A stretch of 44,155 nucleotides of DNA from Phenylobacterium sp. (GTDB taxonomy: Bacteria; Pseudomonadota; Alphaproteobacteria; Caulobacterales; Caulobacteraceae). The notes under the pieces are model-generated. The model made no database searches, was not told the DNA's origin, and saw only the letters and a list, made by a program, of their open reading frames with translations. Within the stretch, counting starts at the first letter, position 1, and every line of letters starts with the position of its first letter. Position numbers and translations under genes: made by a program. Shown one piece after another: positions 7,943 to 15,932 of this stretch. Location of the stretch: positions 1 to 44,155 of the forward strand of contig JAQGIV010000161.1 in NCBI GenBank assembly GCA_028290945.1. The letters run 5' to 3'.

Positions 7943-8932
7943 TCACTTGCCCGCGGCCGCCACCGCCACCGCCGGCGCCGCGGCGGGCTTGGCGTCATCG
8001 GTCTGATGACCCTGCCGCGCGGCGGCCAGGATGCTGACGATCGAATAGTTGCCCTCGTGGCAGGCGTATTCGTACTGCGGGCCCTTGGTGGCCTTGAACA
8101 GCATCTCGGCGCGCCAGGTCTGGGCATAGACCGTCGGGTCGGTGACGCTGAACTCGTAGAGGATCTCGTCCGCCGCCGTGCGGCTGAACCGTTCGACCAC
8201 GCGCGACGCCGGCGACTGCAGGACGCCCAGCACCCGCACCATCGGCGCGCCGCGGAAGCCGTCGGTCTCCACCACCAGGGTCTCGCCCTCCCAGCGCCCG
8301 ACGCTGTTGCCGGTCCAGGTCGGCGGCGCCTTGGCGGGGCCGGCCGCGCCGATCGGGATGATCCGCACGTCGTGGTTCTTCTCGGAGACCACCACGAAGT
8401 GATCGCGGGTCAGCAGGAACTGGAAGACGTTGGCGTCCTGCGCCGACAGCAGCGGGGCGCTGGATCCGGCCGAGGTCACGCAGCGCTCCAGGCCCGGCCG
8501 CTCCTCGGGATTGTCATAGGTCCCCTTGGCCTCGTTCAGCACCTTGCCGGCCGGCGACAGGGGAACGCGCCCATCGGCCGGGGAGACGATCCAGGAGGAG
8601 CGCAGCTGGCCGCGGATACGCGCCAGCCCGTCGCCGGACTCCGGGAACTCGGAATCGTTCTGGCCGATGGTGTCCTCGGGGCCGACGTTGACGCCCCGGT
8701 GCTTGGCCACCTTCTCCGACCAGGCCTTGGCCGCCGCCGGATCGGGCACCAGCCCGCCCTTCAGCTCCTTCGGCCGCTGCAGCTTGGTGTAGGAGCCGTT
8801 GTCCCACAGCCCGCCCAGGTCCGGCCGGCCGTCGGGCGTGCGCGGCGCGCGGTACTCGCCCGCCTGGGCGCCCAAGGCCAGCACCCATCCGGCCGCGCCG
8901 GCGGCCAAGCCCACTCGCCTCATCCAACCCAT
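7943..8932 (-). CDS. Exported protein of unknown function, paralogue of the 12547-13536 product
   Basis: 329 residues from the ATG at 8930-8932 (GGGGTGGGG upstream). After a signal peptide (ending ALGAQAGEY) it has RAPRTPDGRPDLGGLWDNGSYTKLQRP, a (T/D)G.PDLGG.W element seen in many uncharacterised secreted bacterial proteins. Shared with the paralogue are QLRSSWIVSPADGRVP, GRWEGETLVVETDGFRG, RVVERFSRTAADEILYEFSVTDP and the near-C-terminal YEYACHEGNYSIVSIL. The conserved CHEGNYS suggests a structural or ligand site, but no reaction is known to me. An Ala/Val-rich tail follows. Confidence 0.8.
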   Translation of the reverse strand: MGWMRRVGLAAGAAGWVLALGAQAGEYRAPRTPDGRPDLGGLWDNGSYTKLQRPKELKGGLVPDPAAAKAWSEKVAKHRGVNVGPEDTIGQNDSEFPESGDGLARIRGQLRSSWIVSPADGRVPLSPAGKVLNEAKGTYDNPEERPGLERCVTSAGSSAPLLSAQDANVFQFLLTRDHFVVVSEKNHDVRIIPIGAAGPAKAPPTWTGNSVGRWEGETLVVETDGFRGAPMVRVLGVLQSPASRVVERFSRTAADEILYEFSVTDPTVYAQTWRAEMLFKATKGPQYEYACHEGNYSIVSILAAARQGHQTDDAKPAAAPAVAVAAAGK

Positions 8933-9021
8933 GGGAAGCCCCACCCCGCCAGATCCTTGGGGGCAGCGTAACACCGTTCGTGGACCTTGTTACAGGGCCC
9001 GGCGCGGCCCTGGATGCAGGC

Positions 9022-9885
9022 CTAGACCAGCGCGCGCTTGTAGAGGCCCAGCAGCTCGCCCCAGGCCCGCTCCGCCTGCGTCGCGTCATAGACCGGGCTG
9101 CCCGGCACGCACCAGCCGTGCATGGCCGGATAGACCTCCAGCTTCAAGGGCGCCTTGGCGGCGGCGAAGGCGGCCGTGACCTGGTCCTTGGCGGTGGGGT
9201 CCGACTTGTCGTCGTTCTGCGCCTCGCAGACGATGTATTGGCCGTGCAGCTTGGGGATCGAGAGCAAGGGATTGCTGGCGTCCTTGCCCACCAGGGTGCC
9301 GCCGTGGAACGTCGCGCCGGCGCCGATACGCGGGGACGCAGCCCCGGTGCGCAGCGTCAGCGGCCCGCCCATGCAGTAGCCCTGCACGCCGATCTTGGCC
9401 TTGCGGTTGACCTTGGCCTGGGCGTCGAGGAAGCCGAGGTAGGCGGCGGAGTCCTTGTCGATGCCGTCGTCGGTCATGGCCGCGCGCACGGCGAACAGCT
9501 TCTTGCGCACCTCCGGATCGCCGAAATTCAGCGCCCCCTCGACCACCGGCGCCTTCTGGCTGCGGTAGAAGGGGTTGGGGACCAGCACCACATAGCCGGC
9601 GGCCGACAGCCGGCGGCCCATGTCGCGGAACACCGGGCGAAGCCCGCCGATGTCGGTCCAGATCAGCACCGCCGGGAACGGCCCCTTGCCGGGCGGGGTG
9701 AACAGCACGGAATCGGCCACGCCGTCCGGCGTCTTCACCGAGACGTCCTTCTCCACCACCGCCGCGGCGGCCTGCGCCTCGGCCGTCGTCGCATAGCCGG
9801 CCACCGCCATGGCCGCCAGGCCGAAGCCGCGGCGCGACACGCTGAAGTCCTGGCTCAGCCCCTGATGGATCTCGTCGTCGCACAT
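9022..9885 (-). CDS. Dienelactone-hydrolase-family protein, Tat-exported
   Basis: 287 residues. The N-terminus has a twin-arginine motif, SRRGFGLAAMAVAGY, followed by ATTAEAQA, so the protein is probably exported folded. The DLH alpha/beta-hydrolase core shows the Cys nucleophile in GVQGYCMGGPLTLR, an acid region in CEAQNDDKSDP and the His in YPAMHGWCVPG. The fold keeps the family's WTDIGGLRPVFRDMGRRL segment. DLH proteins hydrolyse dienelactone or, more often, unidentified esters; 'carboxymethylenebutenolidase-like' is the safest label. It is separated from the PDLGG-type gene by about 90 bp on the same strand. Confidence 0.88.
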   Translation of the reverse strand: MCDDEIHQGLSQDFSVSRRGFGLAAMAVAGYATTAEAQAAAAVVEKDVSVKTPDGVADSVLFTPPGKGPFPAVLIWTDIGGLRPVFRDMGRRLSAAGYVVLVPNPFYRSQKAPVVEGALNFGDPEVRKKLFAVRAAMTDDGIDKDSAAYLGFLDAQAKVNRKAKIGVQGYCMGGPLTLRTGAASPRIGAGATFHGGTLVGKDASNPLLSIPKLHGQYIVCEAQNDDKSDPTAKDQVTAAFAAAKAPLKLEVYPAMHGWCVPGSPVYDATQAERAWGELLGLYKRALV

Positions 9886-9956
9886 GCTGGCGTCCCTCCG
9901 CTTTTCGTCAGTGGGAGACAGCCGCAGGCAGATTGCAACGGTATTTCAGATGGGAA

Positions 9957-10127
9957 GGAACCACGGAACTCACGGAACACACGGAATAAGGGAAGGCAGG
10001 AACCACGGATTTCACGGATGGCCCACTGCGAGCGGCAGCGAGCGGTCTTGTCCTGCGGCGTTCCGAGATTATCGCGCCTTCGGCGCAGCTCTCACGGCCA
10101 TCCGTGTAATCCGTGAAATCCGTGGTT
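9957..10127. repeat. CCACGGAT-type intergenic inverted repeat
   Basis: Two head-to-tail copies of an AACCACGGAxxTCACGGA motif (9957-9985 and 10001-10020) face an inverted copy at 10097-10127 (gccatccgtgtaatccgtg followed by aaatccgtggtt). The arms are separated by about 75 bp. Repeats of this consensus occur in intergenic DNA of many bacteria. There is no coding potential I trust. Confidence 0.75.
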
Positions 10128-10128
10128 C

Positions 10129-10151
10129 AAAAAAGAGCGGCCGAAGCCGCC
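10129..10151 (-). terminator. Rho-independent terminator of the alanine dehydrogenase gene
   Basis: Read on the minus strand: stem GCGGC (10150-10146), tetraloop TTCG, stem GCCGC, then TC and six T. It lies about 35 bp after the ald stop codon. Confidence 0.8.
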
Positions 10152-10184
10152 CCGTTCTGCGTCTTTCCGCGTTTTCTGCGGTTC

Positions 10185-11297
10185 CTAGCCCCACACCTTG
10201 TAGGGGTCCTTGAACGGCTTGCCCAAGGCCTCGGCCACCGCCGGGTGGGTCAGTTCGCCGGCCAGCACGTTCAGCCCCTTGGCCAGGTGCTTGTTCTTCT
10301 TCAGCGCGTCCAGCCCCTTGTCGGCCAGCTGCAGGCCGAACGGCAGGGTGGCGTGCACCAGGGCCTCGGACGAGGTGCGCGGGGCGGCGCCCGGCATGTT
10401 GGCCACGCAGTAGTGGACCACGCCGTCGATCGTATAGGTCGGGTCCATGTGGGTGGTCGGCCGCGAAGTTTCGAAACAGCCGCCCTGGTCGATGGAGACG
10501 TCCACCAGCACCGAGCCGGGCTTCATCCGCTTCAGGTGCTCGCGGCGCACCAGCTTGGGGGCCGCGGCCCCGGCGGTCAGCACCGCGCCGATCACCACGT
10601 CGGCCTTGAGGATTTCCTCCTCCACCGCGTCCAGCGTCGAATAGCGGGTGATCGCCCGCCCGGCGAAGATGTCGTCCAGGTAGCGCATGCGCGGGATCGA
10701 GCGCTCCAGGATCACCACCTCGGCCCCCAGGCCGGCGGCCATCCGCGCCGCATTGGCTCCCACCACGCCGCCGCCCAGCACCACGATCCGCGCCGGCAGC
10801 ACGCCAGGCACGCCGGAGATCAACAGGCCCATGCCGCCGTTGTGCTTCAGCAGGGTCTCGCCGGCCGAGAACACGGCGATGCGGCCCGCCACCTCCGACA
10901 TCGGCGCCAGCAGCGGCAGGCCGCCCGCGTCGTCGGTCACCGTCTCATAGGCGATGGCCGCGCAGCCGGACGCCAGCAGCCCTTCCGTCTGCGCCGGGTC
11001 GGGCGCCAGGTGCAGATAGGTGAACAGGATGTGCGTCTTGGTCAGCCGCGCCCACTCGACCGCCTGCGGCTCCTTCACCTTGACGATCAGGGTCGCCTCG
11101 CGGAACACGGCTTCCGCGTCCGGCAGGATCGTGGCGCCCGCCCGCACATAGGCGTCGTCGGCATAGCCGGCCCCGGCGCCCGCGCCGGTCTCCACCACCA
11201 CCTCATGGCCATGGGTCACATATTCCCGCACCGCCGTGGGCGTCAGGCCGACGCGATATTCGTCCGGCTTGATCTCGCGAGGCACACCAACGCGCAT
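10185..11297 (-). CDS. ald: Alanine dehydrogenase
   Basis: 370 residues, the usual family length, with AAGGAG just upstream of the ATG. The N-terminal [20 protein letters not shown] and [19 protein letters not shown] are typical. The substrate/catalytic region has [12 protein letters not shown] (catalytic Lys) and [13 protein letters not shown] (catalytic His). The NAD-binding Rossmann motif is [20 protein letters not shown]. The cytosolic hexamer interconverts L-alanine plus NAD+ with pyruvate, ammonia and NADH, and usually serves alanine catabolism. It is monocistronic, with its own terminator. No Lrp-type regulator lies beside it. Confidence 0.96.
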   Translation of the reverse strand: MRVGVPREIKPDEYRVGLTPTAVREYVTHGHEVVVETGAGAGAGYADDAYVRAGATILPDAEAVFREATLIVKVKEPQAVEWARLTKTHILFTYLHLAPDPAQTEGLLASGCAAIAYETVTDDAGGLPLLAPMSEVAGRIAVFSAGETLLKHNGGMGLLISGVPGVLPARIVVLGGGVVGANAARMAAGLGAEVVILERSIPRMRYLDDIFAGRAITRYSTLDAVEEEILKADVVIGAVLTAGAAAPKLVRREHLKRMKPGSVLVDVSIDQGGCFETSRPTTHMDPTYTIDGVVHYCVANMPGAAPRTSSEALVHATLPFGLQLADKGLDALKKNKHLAKGLNVLAGELTHPAVAEALGKPFKDPYKVWG

Positions 11298-11403
11298 GAG
11301 CGGCTCCTTCGGGGGAGGTTATTGCGGAATGGGCGCGGTTTGAGGGGAGACTGTGGGCGGGTCAAGGGGGATGTGGGCGCGCGCAGTAAGCATTCCGATG
11401 AAC

Positions 11404-11431
11404 AAAGGCCCCGGATGGCTCCGGGGCCTTT
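11404..11431. terminator. Terminator-like hairpin upstream of ald
   Basis: Perfect 11-bp stem AAAGGCCCCGG / CCGGGGCCTTT with loop ATGGCT. On the minus strand the stem is followed by TTTGTTC, a moderate T-tract. It could end a minus-strand transcript coming from the structured region at 11.5 kb and insulate ald from it. It carries weaker signals in the plus direction. Confidence 0.55.
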
Positions 11432-11488
11432 GACCTAGCGGCAGCCAGGATTTTGTACCGTAACCGACCCGTCACGCGCTCTGCCAAG

Positions 11489-11631
11489 CGCACCCCGACG
11501 GCGGCGGACCCGAGGCTTGTCGGTATGGTCCCCTAATCTTGTGAAGGCTCCCGACTCCGGCGTGAAAGCCGGAGCCGGGTAGGGGACAATATGCCGGCTT
11601 CTACGGGCTCAGGTCCTTTGGGGGGGTAGCG
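11489..11631. ncRNA. Candidate structured non-coding RNA (long rod-like hairpin)
   Basis: A non-coding stretch folds as one extended rod. The pairings, outermost first, are 11489-11496 with 11623-11631 (CGCACCCC/GGGGU-A-GCG), 11506-11514 with 11608-11616, 11519-11526 with 11591-11598, 11528-11534 with 11581-11587 (GTCCCCT/AGGGGAC), and 11550-11561 with 11568-11579 closed by GTGAAA. G-U compatible pairs occur for both reading directions, so the strand is undecided. A 6S-like rod is possible, but no zapA or ygfA neighbour is present and I see no diagnostic sequence. I searched by eye for tmRNA, SRP RNA and RNase P signatures and found none. Confidence 0.4.
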
Positions 11632-11743
11632 TGAGAATCCAAGATAGGATTTTCGTTTTGCACCCCCTTTCCAAGCGCCGTTGGCCGAAATGGCTGGCGC
11701 AAGACATACATAAGCTGCGCGGGGGGCGTTCCAAGCCCCCACC

Positions 11744-12137
11744 CTTGCCCCCAACCTTCACCTCAGGCATCTAGCCCCGGCGAAGGCGGTCTCCCCCTCT
11801 CCCCCCGCGAAGCGAGAGGGGAGAGGGTAGGGAGAGGGGCGGCGCAAGACTGGCCGCCGCCGCTTCCCAGTGTAGCCAGGATCATGGCTGAACCGCCCGC
11901 AGACCCGCCGAGCCACCCCTCTCCTTGATCCTCTCCCCTCTGCCTCGCTGCGCTCGCGGGGGAGAGGCGCACCCCCTGTTCCTCTCCCGCGCCCTTGCGT
12001 GGGAGAGGTTAGGTGAGGGCCGGCTGGGCCAGCTCCGGATCTTGGGTCGAGGGCCCTCGGGTCAACACCGCTGGCGACCCGTCGCTCGCGCCGGCCCTCA
12101 CCCGACCTCTCCCGCGGCCTGCGGCCCGGGAGAGGAG
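11744..12137. repeat. Repeat mosaic: 53-bp repeat followed by CTCTCCC palindromes
   Basis: 11744-11796 is a 53-bp unit that recurs at 13596-13648 (47 of 53 identical by my count). It is followed by palindromes with CTCTCCC/GGGAGAG arms at about 11794-11828, 11929-11968, 11979-12011 and 12105-12137. A longer inverted pair, ggttaggtgagggccggc (about 12007) and gccggccctcacccgacc (about 12091), encloses the middle. Translations of this stretch are low-complexity and I do not regard any as genes. Confidence 0.7.
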
Positions 12138-12189
12138 TAGGCGTTCCAGTGTTCCCTTGTTGTTCTTGACGCCCTCCGCATCCTCGCCG

Positions 12190-12354
12190 GTGGAGCTCGA
12201 CAGCCACTGGCAGGGCGGCGGCATGACCGTCTACATCAAGCGTTACAGCGACATGCAGCACCCCACCGAGGACCGCCTGCTGGCGCCCGGCGAGATCGTC
12301 TTCCACAAGCACTTCCCGCCGCCCGGCCAGGACGAGGAGGACGGCGAGGCCTAG
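12190..12354 (+). CDS. Small hypothetical protein or gene remnant
   Basis: A frame ending at 12354 encodes VELDSHWQGGGMTVYIKRYS, continuing DMQHPTEDRLLAPGEIV and FHKHFPPPGQDEEDGEA. It looks like normal protein, unlike the repeat DNA to its left. A GTG at 12190 gives 54 residues and an ATG at 12223 gives 43; neither has a convincing ribosome-binding site. It may be a short soluble protein or the 3' end of a gene truncated by the adjacent repeats. No family is recognised. Confidence 0.4.
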   Translation: MELDSHWQGGGMTVYIKRYSDMQHPTEDRLLAPGEIVFHKHFPPPGQDEEDGEA

Positions 12355-12393
12355 GGGGCGGGGTCAATTGAACCCGCGATGACTCACTAATTT

Positions 12394-12517
12394 CCGCTCA
12401 TCCCCGCGAAAGCGGGGACCCAGGGGTTTTTGTTTCTGACCTGCAGCCGCGAGGGCGTCGCCGAACGCCCGAAACCACGGAAAAAGCCTGGGTCCCCGCT
12501 TTCGCGGGGATGAGCGG
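12394..12517. repeat. Dispersed palindromic element, copy A
   Basis: The left arm CCGCTCATCCCCGCGAAAGC continues GGGGACCCAGG. The right arm is its reverse complement, CCTGGGTCCCCGC followed by TTTCGCGGGGATGAGCGG. About 65 bp lie between the arms, and each arm contains its own small hairpin (CCCCGCGAAAGCGGGG). Related copies lie at 15794, 19507 and 22993. Confidence 0.85.
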
Positions 12518-12546
12518 TATTGAGTACGGACCCTAGGACCTAACCG

Positions 12547-13536
12547 CTACTTCCCCGCCGCCGCCGTCCCCGCCGCCTCGCGTTCCCCCGCCCGCGCCCC
12601 GGCCAGGATGCCGGGCAGGCTGTAGTTGCCCTCGTGGCAGGCGAATTCGTAGAGGGCCGCCTTCACCGTGGTGAACGGCATCTCGGCGCGCCACGGCGCG
12701 GCGAACACCTCGGGGTCCTCGACGGTGAATTGGTACTTCAGGCCGGTCGCCGAGGTGCGGGTGAAGCGCTCCACCACCCGCGTGCCGGCGCCCGGATAGA
12801 AGGGCCCCGGCCGCAGCGGCAGGTCGGCGCGGAAGTTGGTGGTCTCGACCACCAGGGTGTCGCCCTCCCAGTGGCCGACGCTGTCGCCCAGCCAGGGGCG
12901 GATCTGCGGCGGCAGGTGCGGGCCGCCGATGCGGATCACCCGCAGCGTGCTGTTGTTCTCCGCCAGGATCGCCACCTCGCCGCGGGTCTGCACGATGGCG
13001 TAGTTGGGGTTGTAGGGCGCGTTGAGGATCGGCGGCCCGCCGGACCCCCAGCTCGGCAACAGGCACCGCTCGAAGGTGGGGCGGATCTCCGGGTCGTCGA
13101 CGCTGGCCAGCTGCGCCTTGCGGGCGGCGGCGGCCATCTCGCGGGCGGCCGCGGTGTAGGGCAGCTTTCCGTCGGCCGGCTCGACGATCCAGGAGGTCCT
13201 GAGCTGGCCGTCGACCCGGCCCAGCTTCGAGGCGTCCCACCATTCCGATTCGCGCCCGCCGACCCCGTCGTTGGAGGCGTCATAGACCTTCTGCAGCTCG
13301 CGCTCGGCGTCCTTGGCCGCCGGGCCGGAGACCACCAGGGCGGTGACCGCGGCCGGCCGCTCCAGCCGGGTGAGGGCGGCGTTGGTCCATGTCCCGCCGA
13401 GGTCCGGCGCGCCGTCCGCGGTCCTGGGCGGATGGTAGGGACCGGCCCAGCCCGCCGTCGCCGTCCAGGCCAGCGCCCATGTCAGCGCTCCGGCCAGCGC
13501 CGCGGCCCCGCCGCGCCACGTCTTCCCAGTCGTCAT
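12547..13536 (-). CDS. Exported protein of unknown function, paralogue of the 7943-8932 product
   Basis: 329 residues from the ATG at 13534-13536 (GGGGG upstream); a longer frame exists but hides the signal peptide. After the export signal (ending TATAGWAGPY) come HPPRTADGAPDLGGTWTNA, QLRTSWIVEPADGKLPYT, GHWEGDTLVVETTNFRADLP, RVVERFTRTSATGLKYQFTV and YEFACHEGNYSLPGILAGAR, matching the paralogue block for block. Both end in an Ala-rich tail with final Gly-Lys. The conserved single CHEGNYS near the C-terminus is the likely functional signature, but the function is unknown. Confidence 0.8.
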   Translation of the reverse strand: MTTGKTWRGGAAALAGALTWALAWTATAGWAGPYHPPRTADGAPDLGGTWTNAALTRLERPAAVTALVVSGPAAKDAERELQKVYDASNDGVGGRESEWWDASKLGRVDGQLRTSWIVEPADGKLPYTAAAREMAAAARKAQLASVDDPEIRPTFERCLLPSWGSGGPPILNAPYNPNYAIVQTRGEVAILAENNSTLRVIRIGGPHLPPQIRPWLGDSVGHWEGDTLVVETTNFRADLPLRPGPFYPGAGTRVVERFTRTSATGLKYQFTVEDPEVFAAPWRAEMPFTTVKAALYEFACHEGNYSLPGILAGARAGEREAAGTAAAGK

Positions 13537-13595
13537 GTGGAACCCCCGTTCGGCGCTCAGCGGAGGCCATCGCCGCCGCGCGGTCAAGCCGCGGT

Positions 13596-13648
13596 CTTGC
13601 CCCCAAGCTCCGCCTCAGGCATCTAGCCCGCACGAAGGCGGTCTCCCC
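13596..13648. repeat. Second copy of the 53-bp repeat, overlapping the riboswitch start
   Basis: Matches 11744-11796 with six mismatches by my count; the shared core is CCTCAGGCATCTAGCCC, and both copies end in CGAAGGCGGTCTCCCC. The last dozen bases also form the 5' strand of the closing stem of the cobalamin riboswitch. Confidence 0.75.
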
Positions 13649-13827
13649 GTAGCTGGGGGGCCAAGAGGGAACGGGGGATTTTTCAAGCCCCGGCTGTGCC
13701 CGCAACTGTAAGCGGCGAGGTCCGCGTCCACATCCTCCGAAGCTCGCTTGCGAGCGAAGGAGGACGCCACTGGGAAACCGGGAAGGTGAGGGCGCAGGCC
13801 GGTGACCCGTGAGCCAGGAGACCTGCC
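13637..13827 (+). promoter_or_regulatory. Cobalamin (B12) riboswitch
   Basis: Conserved aptamer blocks are present in order: GCCAAGAGGGAA (about 13660), GCCCGCAACTGTAAGCGG (13699-13715), CCACTGGGAAACCGGGAAGG (the B12-box region, 13767-13786), and GACCCGTGAGCCAGGAGACC (13804-13823). The closing stem pairs GGCGGTCTC (13637) with GAGACCTGCC (ending 13827). A lineage-specific hairpin with TCCTCC/GGAGGA arms is inserted near 13733-13764. Downstream, CCGTCTTC (13826-13833) can pair with GAAGACGG (13911-13918), which touches the GGAGG of the btuB ribosome-binding site. Translational repression by bound cobalamin is therefore likely. Confidence 0.93.
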
Positions 13828-13931
13828 GTCTTCCGTCGCTCGTCCGTCGGCCCGGGACCAGGCCATCGGCGCGGGAAGGTCTGATGTCCTTCCAGTCGCA
13901 GCGACTCCCTGAAGACGGAGGCTGAACGACC

Positions 13932-15776
13932 ATGCGTACTCACTTGATTTCACACCTGATTTCCACCGCGGCCGCGGCCGCTCTGATCCCCGCCTGTGCC
14001 TTCGCGCAGGCGGCTCCACCGCCCACCGCCGCCAACGCCAGCGAGCTGGTGATCACCGCCACCCGCCTGCCCAGCCGGCTCGACCTGGTCACCGGCGCCC
14101 ACGTCATCGACCGCGCGGAGCTGGAGGCGCGGCAGACCCCGTTCCTGGAGGACGTGCTGGCCACCATCCCCGGGGTCGGGATCACCCGCAACGGCGGCTT
14201 CGGCGGCCTGGCCGCCATCCGCATCCGCGGCGCCTCGCCCGACAAGACGCTGGTGCTCATCGACGGGGTTCCGGTCGGCAACGCCAGCGAGCCCAACGGC
14301 GCCTTCGACCCCTCGTCGCTGCAGACCGTCGACATCGAGCGGATCGAGGTGCTGAACGGACCGCAGGGCTCGCTGTGGGGCTCGGATGCGATCGGCGGCG
14401 TGGTCTCGATCACCACCCGCCAGGTGACCGGCGTCAACGCCGCCTTCGAGGGCGGCCGCTACGGCACCGTGCGCGGTTACGTCGGGGCCGGGGTGTCGGA
14501 GGACCGCTACGCCGTCTCGGCCAGCGTCGCCGGCCTCAAGACCGACGGCTTCTCCAAGGCCGACACCGGCGCGGAGGCCGATCCCTACAAGACCATCACC
14601 GCCAACCTCTCCGGCCGCCTGACGCTCAGCGACGCCGTGCAGCTCGAGGCGCGCGGCCGCTACACCTACAGCCGCATCGCCATCGACGGCTTCCCGCCGC
14701 CGAACTTCACGCTCGCCGACACCTCCGACGTGGACGCCGTCCGCGCCTGGCAGGGCGACGTCCGCGCCCTGGTCGACGCCCTGGGCTGGAAGCACACGCT
14801 GAGCCTCTCGGACTACCACTTCTGGCTGGGCGAGAATTCCAGCTTCCCGGCCAGCAACCACGCCGAGCGCAAGGTCTGGCGCTGGACCGCCGAGCGCGGC
14901 GGGCCGGCCGATCCCTGGGGCCTGGTGCTGGGCGCCGAGCGGGCCTCGACCACCGCCGACCTCTCCGGCCGCGGCGGCGCCGACCTCTCCACCACCTCGG
15001 CCTTCGCCGTGGGGCGGATCGCGCCCTGGCGCCCCCTGACCCTGACCGGCAGCCTGCGCTTCGACGACCCCGACCGGTTCGCCAGCCGCACCACCGGCCG
15101 GCTCGCCGCGGCCCTCGACCTGGGCCGGGGCTTCACCCTCACCGCCTCGGCCGGCCAGGGCTTCAAGGTCCCCTCGATCAGCGAAGTGATTTGTGACTTC
15201 TGCTTTGCCCCGCCCGTGCCGCTCCGGCCCGAGCGGGCGGAGGGCTACGACCTGCGCCTCGGCTGGGCTTCGGAGGACGGTCGGATCACCGCCGCGCTCA
15301 CCGGCTACAAGCTCTCCGTGCGCGACCAGATCGCCTATGTGGCCCTGCGCTACATCAACATCGCCCGCACCCGCTCCGACGGCATCGAGGCGGAGGCGGA
15401 CGCGAAGCTCACCGAGACCCTGCGCCTGAAGCTCGCCTACGCCGTCACCGACGCCATCGACGTCTCGACCGGCCGCGACCTGCTGCGGGTGCCGAGGCAA
15501 TCCGGCGCCGCCAGCCTGTTCTGGACGCAGCAGCGCTGGGGCGCGGCCGTCACCCTGCGCGCCGAGTCGACCCAGGCCGACGTGGCCCGCGACGGTTTCA
15601 CGCCGGTGCGGCGGGCGGGCTTCGCGGTGGCCGACCTCTCCGGCTCCTACCGGCTCAGCGACCAGCTCACCCTGACCGCCCGCGTCGAGAACCTCACTGA
15701 CAAGCGCTACGAGGAGAGCTTCGGGTTCAACGAGAGCGGCCGGGCGGCGTTCGTGGGGGTGCGGGTGACGGAGTAA
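13932..15776 (+). CDS. btuB: TonB-dependent outer-membrane receptor, BtuB-like (cobalamin uptake)
   Basis: 614 residues with a signal peptide (cleavage after CAFAQA). ELVITATRLPSRLD (about residues 36-49) is the TonB-box/plug start. Plug motifs are PFLEDVLATIPGVGITRNGG, IRIRGASPDKTLVLIDGVPV and IERIEVLNGPQGSLWGSDAI, and the rest is a beta-barrel. The C-terminal ENLTDKRYEESFGFNESGRA matches BtuB-type receptors. The usual terminal aromatic residue is absent (the protein ends VRVTE). The cobalamin riboswitch upstream supports B12 or a corrinoid as substrate. No BtuCDF genes are adjacent. Energy would come from TonB-ExbB-ExbD. Confidence 0.92.
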   Translation: MRTHLISHLISTAAAAALIPACAFAQAAPPPTAANASELVITATRLPSRLDLVTGAHVIDRAELEARQTPFLEDVLATIPGVGITRNGGFGGLAAIRIRGASPDKTLVLIDGVPVGNASEPNGAFDPSSLQTVDIERIEVLNGPQGSLWGSDAIGGVVSITTRQVTGVNAAFEGGRYGTVRGYVGAGVSEDRYAVSASVAGLKTDGFSKADTGAEADPYKTITANLSGRLTLSDAVQLEARGRYTYSRIAIDGFPPPNFTLADTSDVDAVRAWQGDVRALVDALGWKHTLSLSDYHFWLGENSSFPASNHAERKVWRWTAERGGPADPWGLVLGAERASTTADLSGRGGADLSTTSAFAVGRIAPWRPLTLTGSLRFDDPDRFASRTTGRLAAALDLGRGFTLTASAGQGFKVPSISEVICDFCFAPPVPLRPERAEGYDLRLGWASEDGRITAALTGYKLSVRDQIAYVALRYINIARTRSDGIEAEADAKLTETLRLKLAYAVTDAIDVSTGRDLLRVPRQSGAASLFWTQQRWGAAVTLRAESTQADVARDGFTPVRRAGFAVADLSGSYRLSDQLTLTARVENLTDKRYEESFGFNESGRAAFVGVRVTE

Positions 15777-15793
15777 AATCCAAAAAACAAGGC

Positions 15794-15903
15794 CGTCATC
15801 CCCGGGCTTGTCCCGGGGACCCAGAAGCGCTGGCGTCGGACCAGTTCGCGCGAGCCGTCAGCCTCGGTGCTTCTGGGTGGCCGGGACAAGCCCGGCCATG
15901 ACG
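15794..15903. repeat. Dispersed palindromic element, copy B
   Basis: The left arm CGTCATCCCCGGGCTTGTCC, continuing CGGGGACCCAGAAGC, is mirrored by GCTTCTGGGTGGCCGGGACA continuing AGCCCGGCCATGACG. It lies between convergent genes and diverges from copies A, C and D in the inner hairpin (GGGCTTGTCCC instead of GCGAAAGCG). Confidence 0.8.
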
Positions 15904-15932
15904 ACTCGTTTGGCGAACGCGAGGGGGCCCCT

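Noticed and set aside
11533..11754. A 73-codon minus-strand frame
   Set aside because: No ribosome-binding site, no homology, and it covers the RNA-like fold.
11404..11760. tmRNA, SRP RNA or RNase P RNA in the structured region
   Set aside because: No ANDN-type tag codons, no GGAAGGAAGCAG-like SRP loop and no GAGGAAAGTCC element on either strand. Left as an unassigned candidate.
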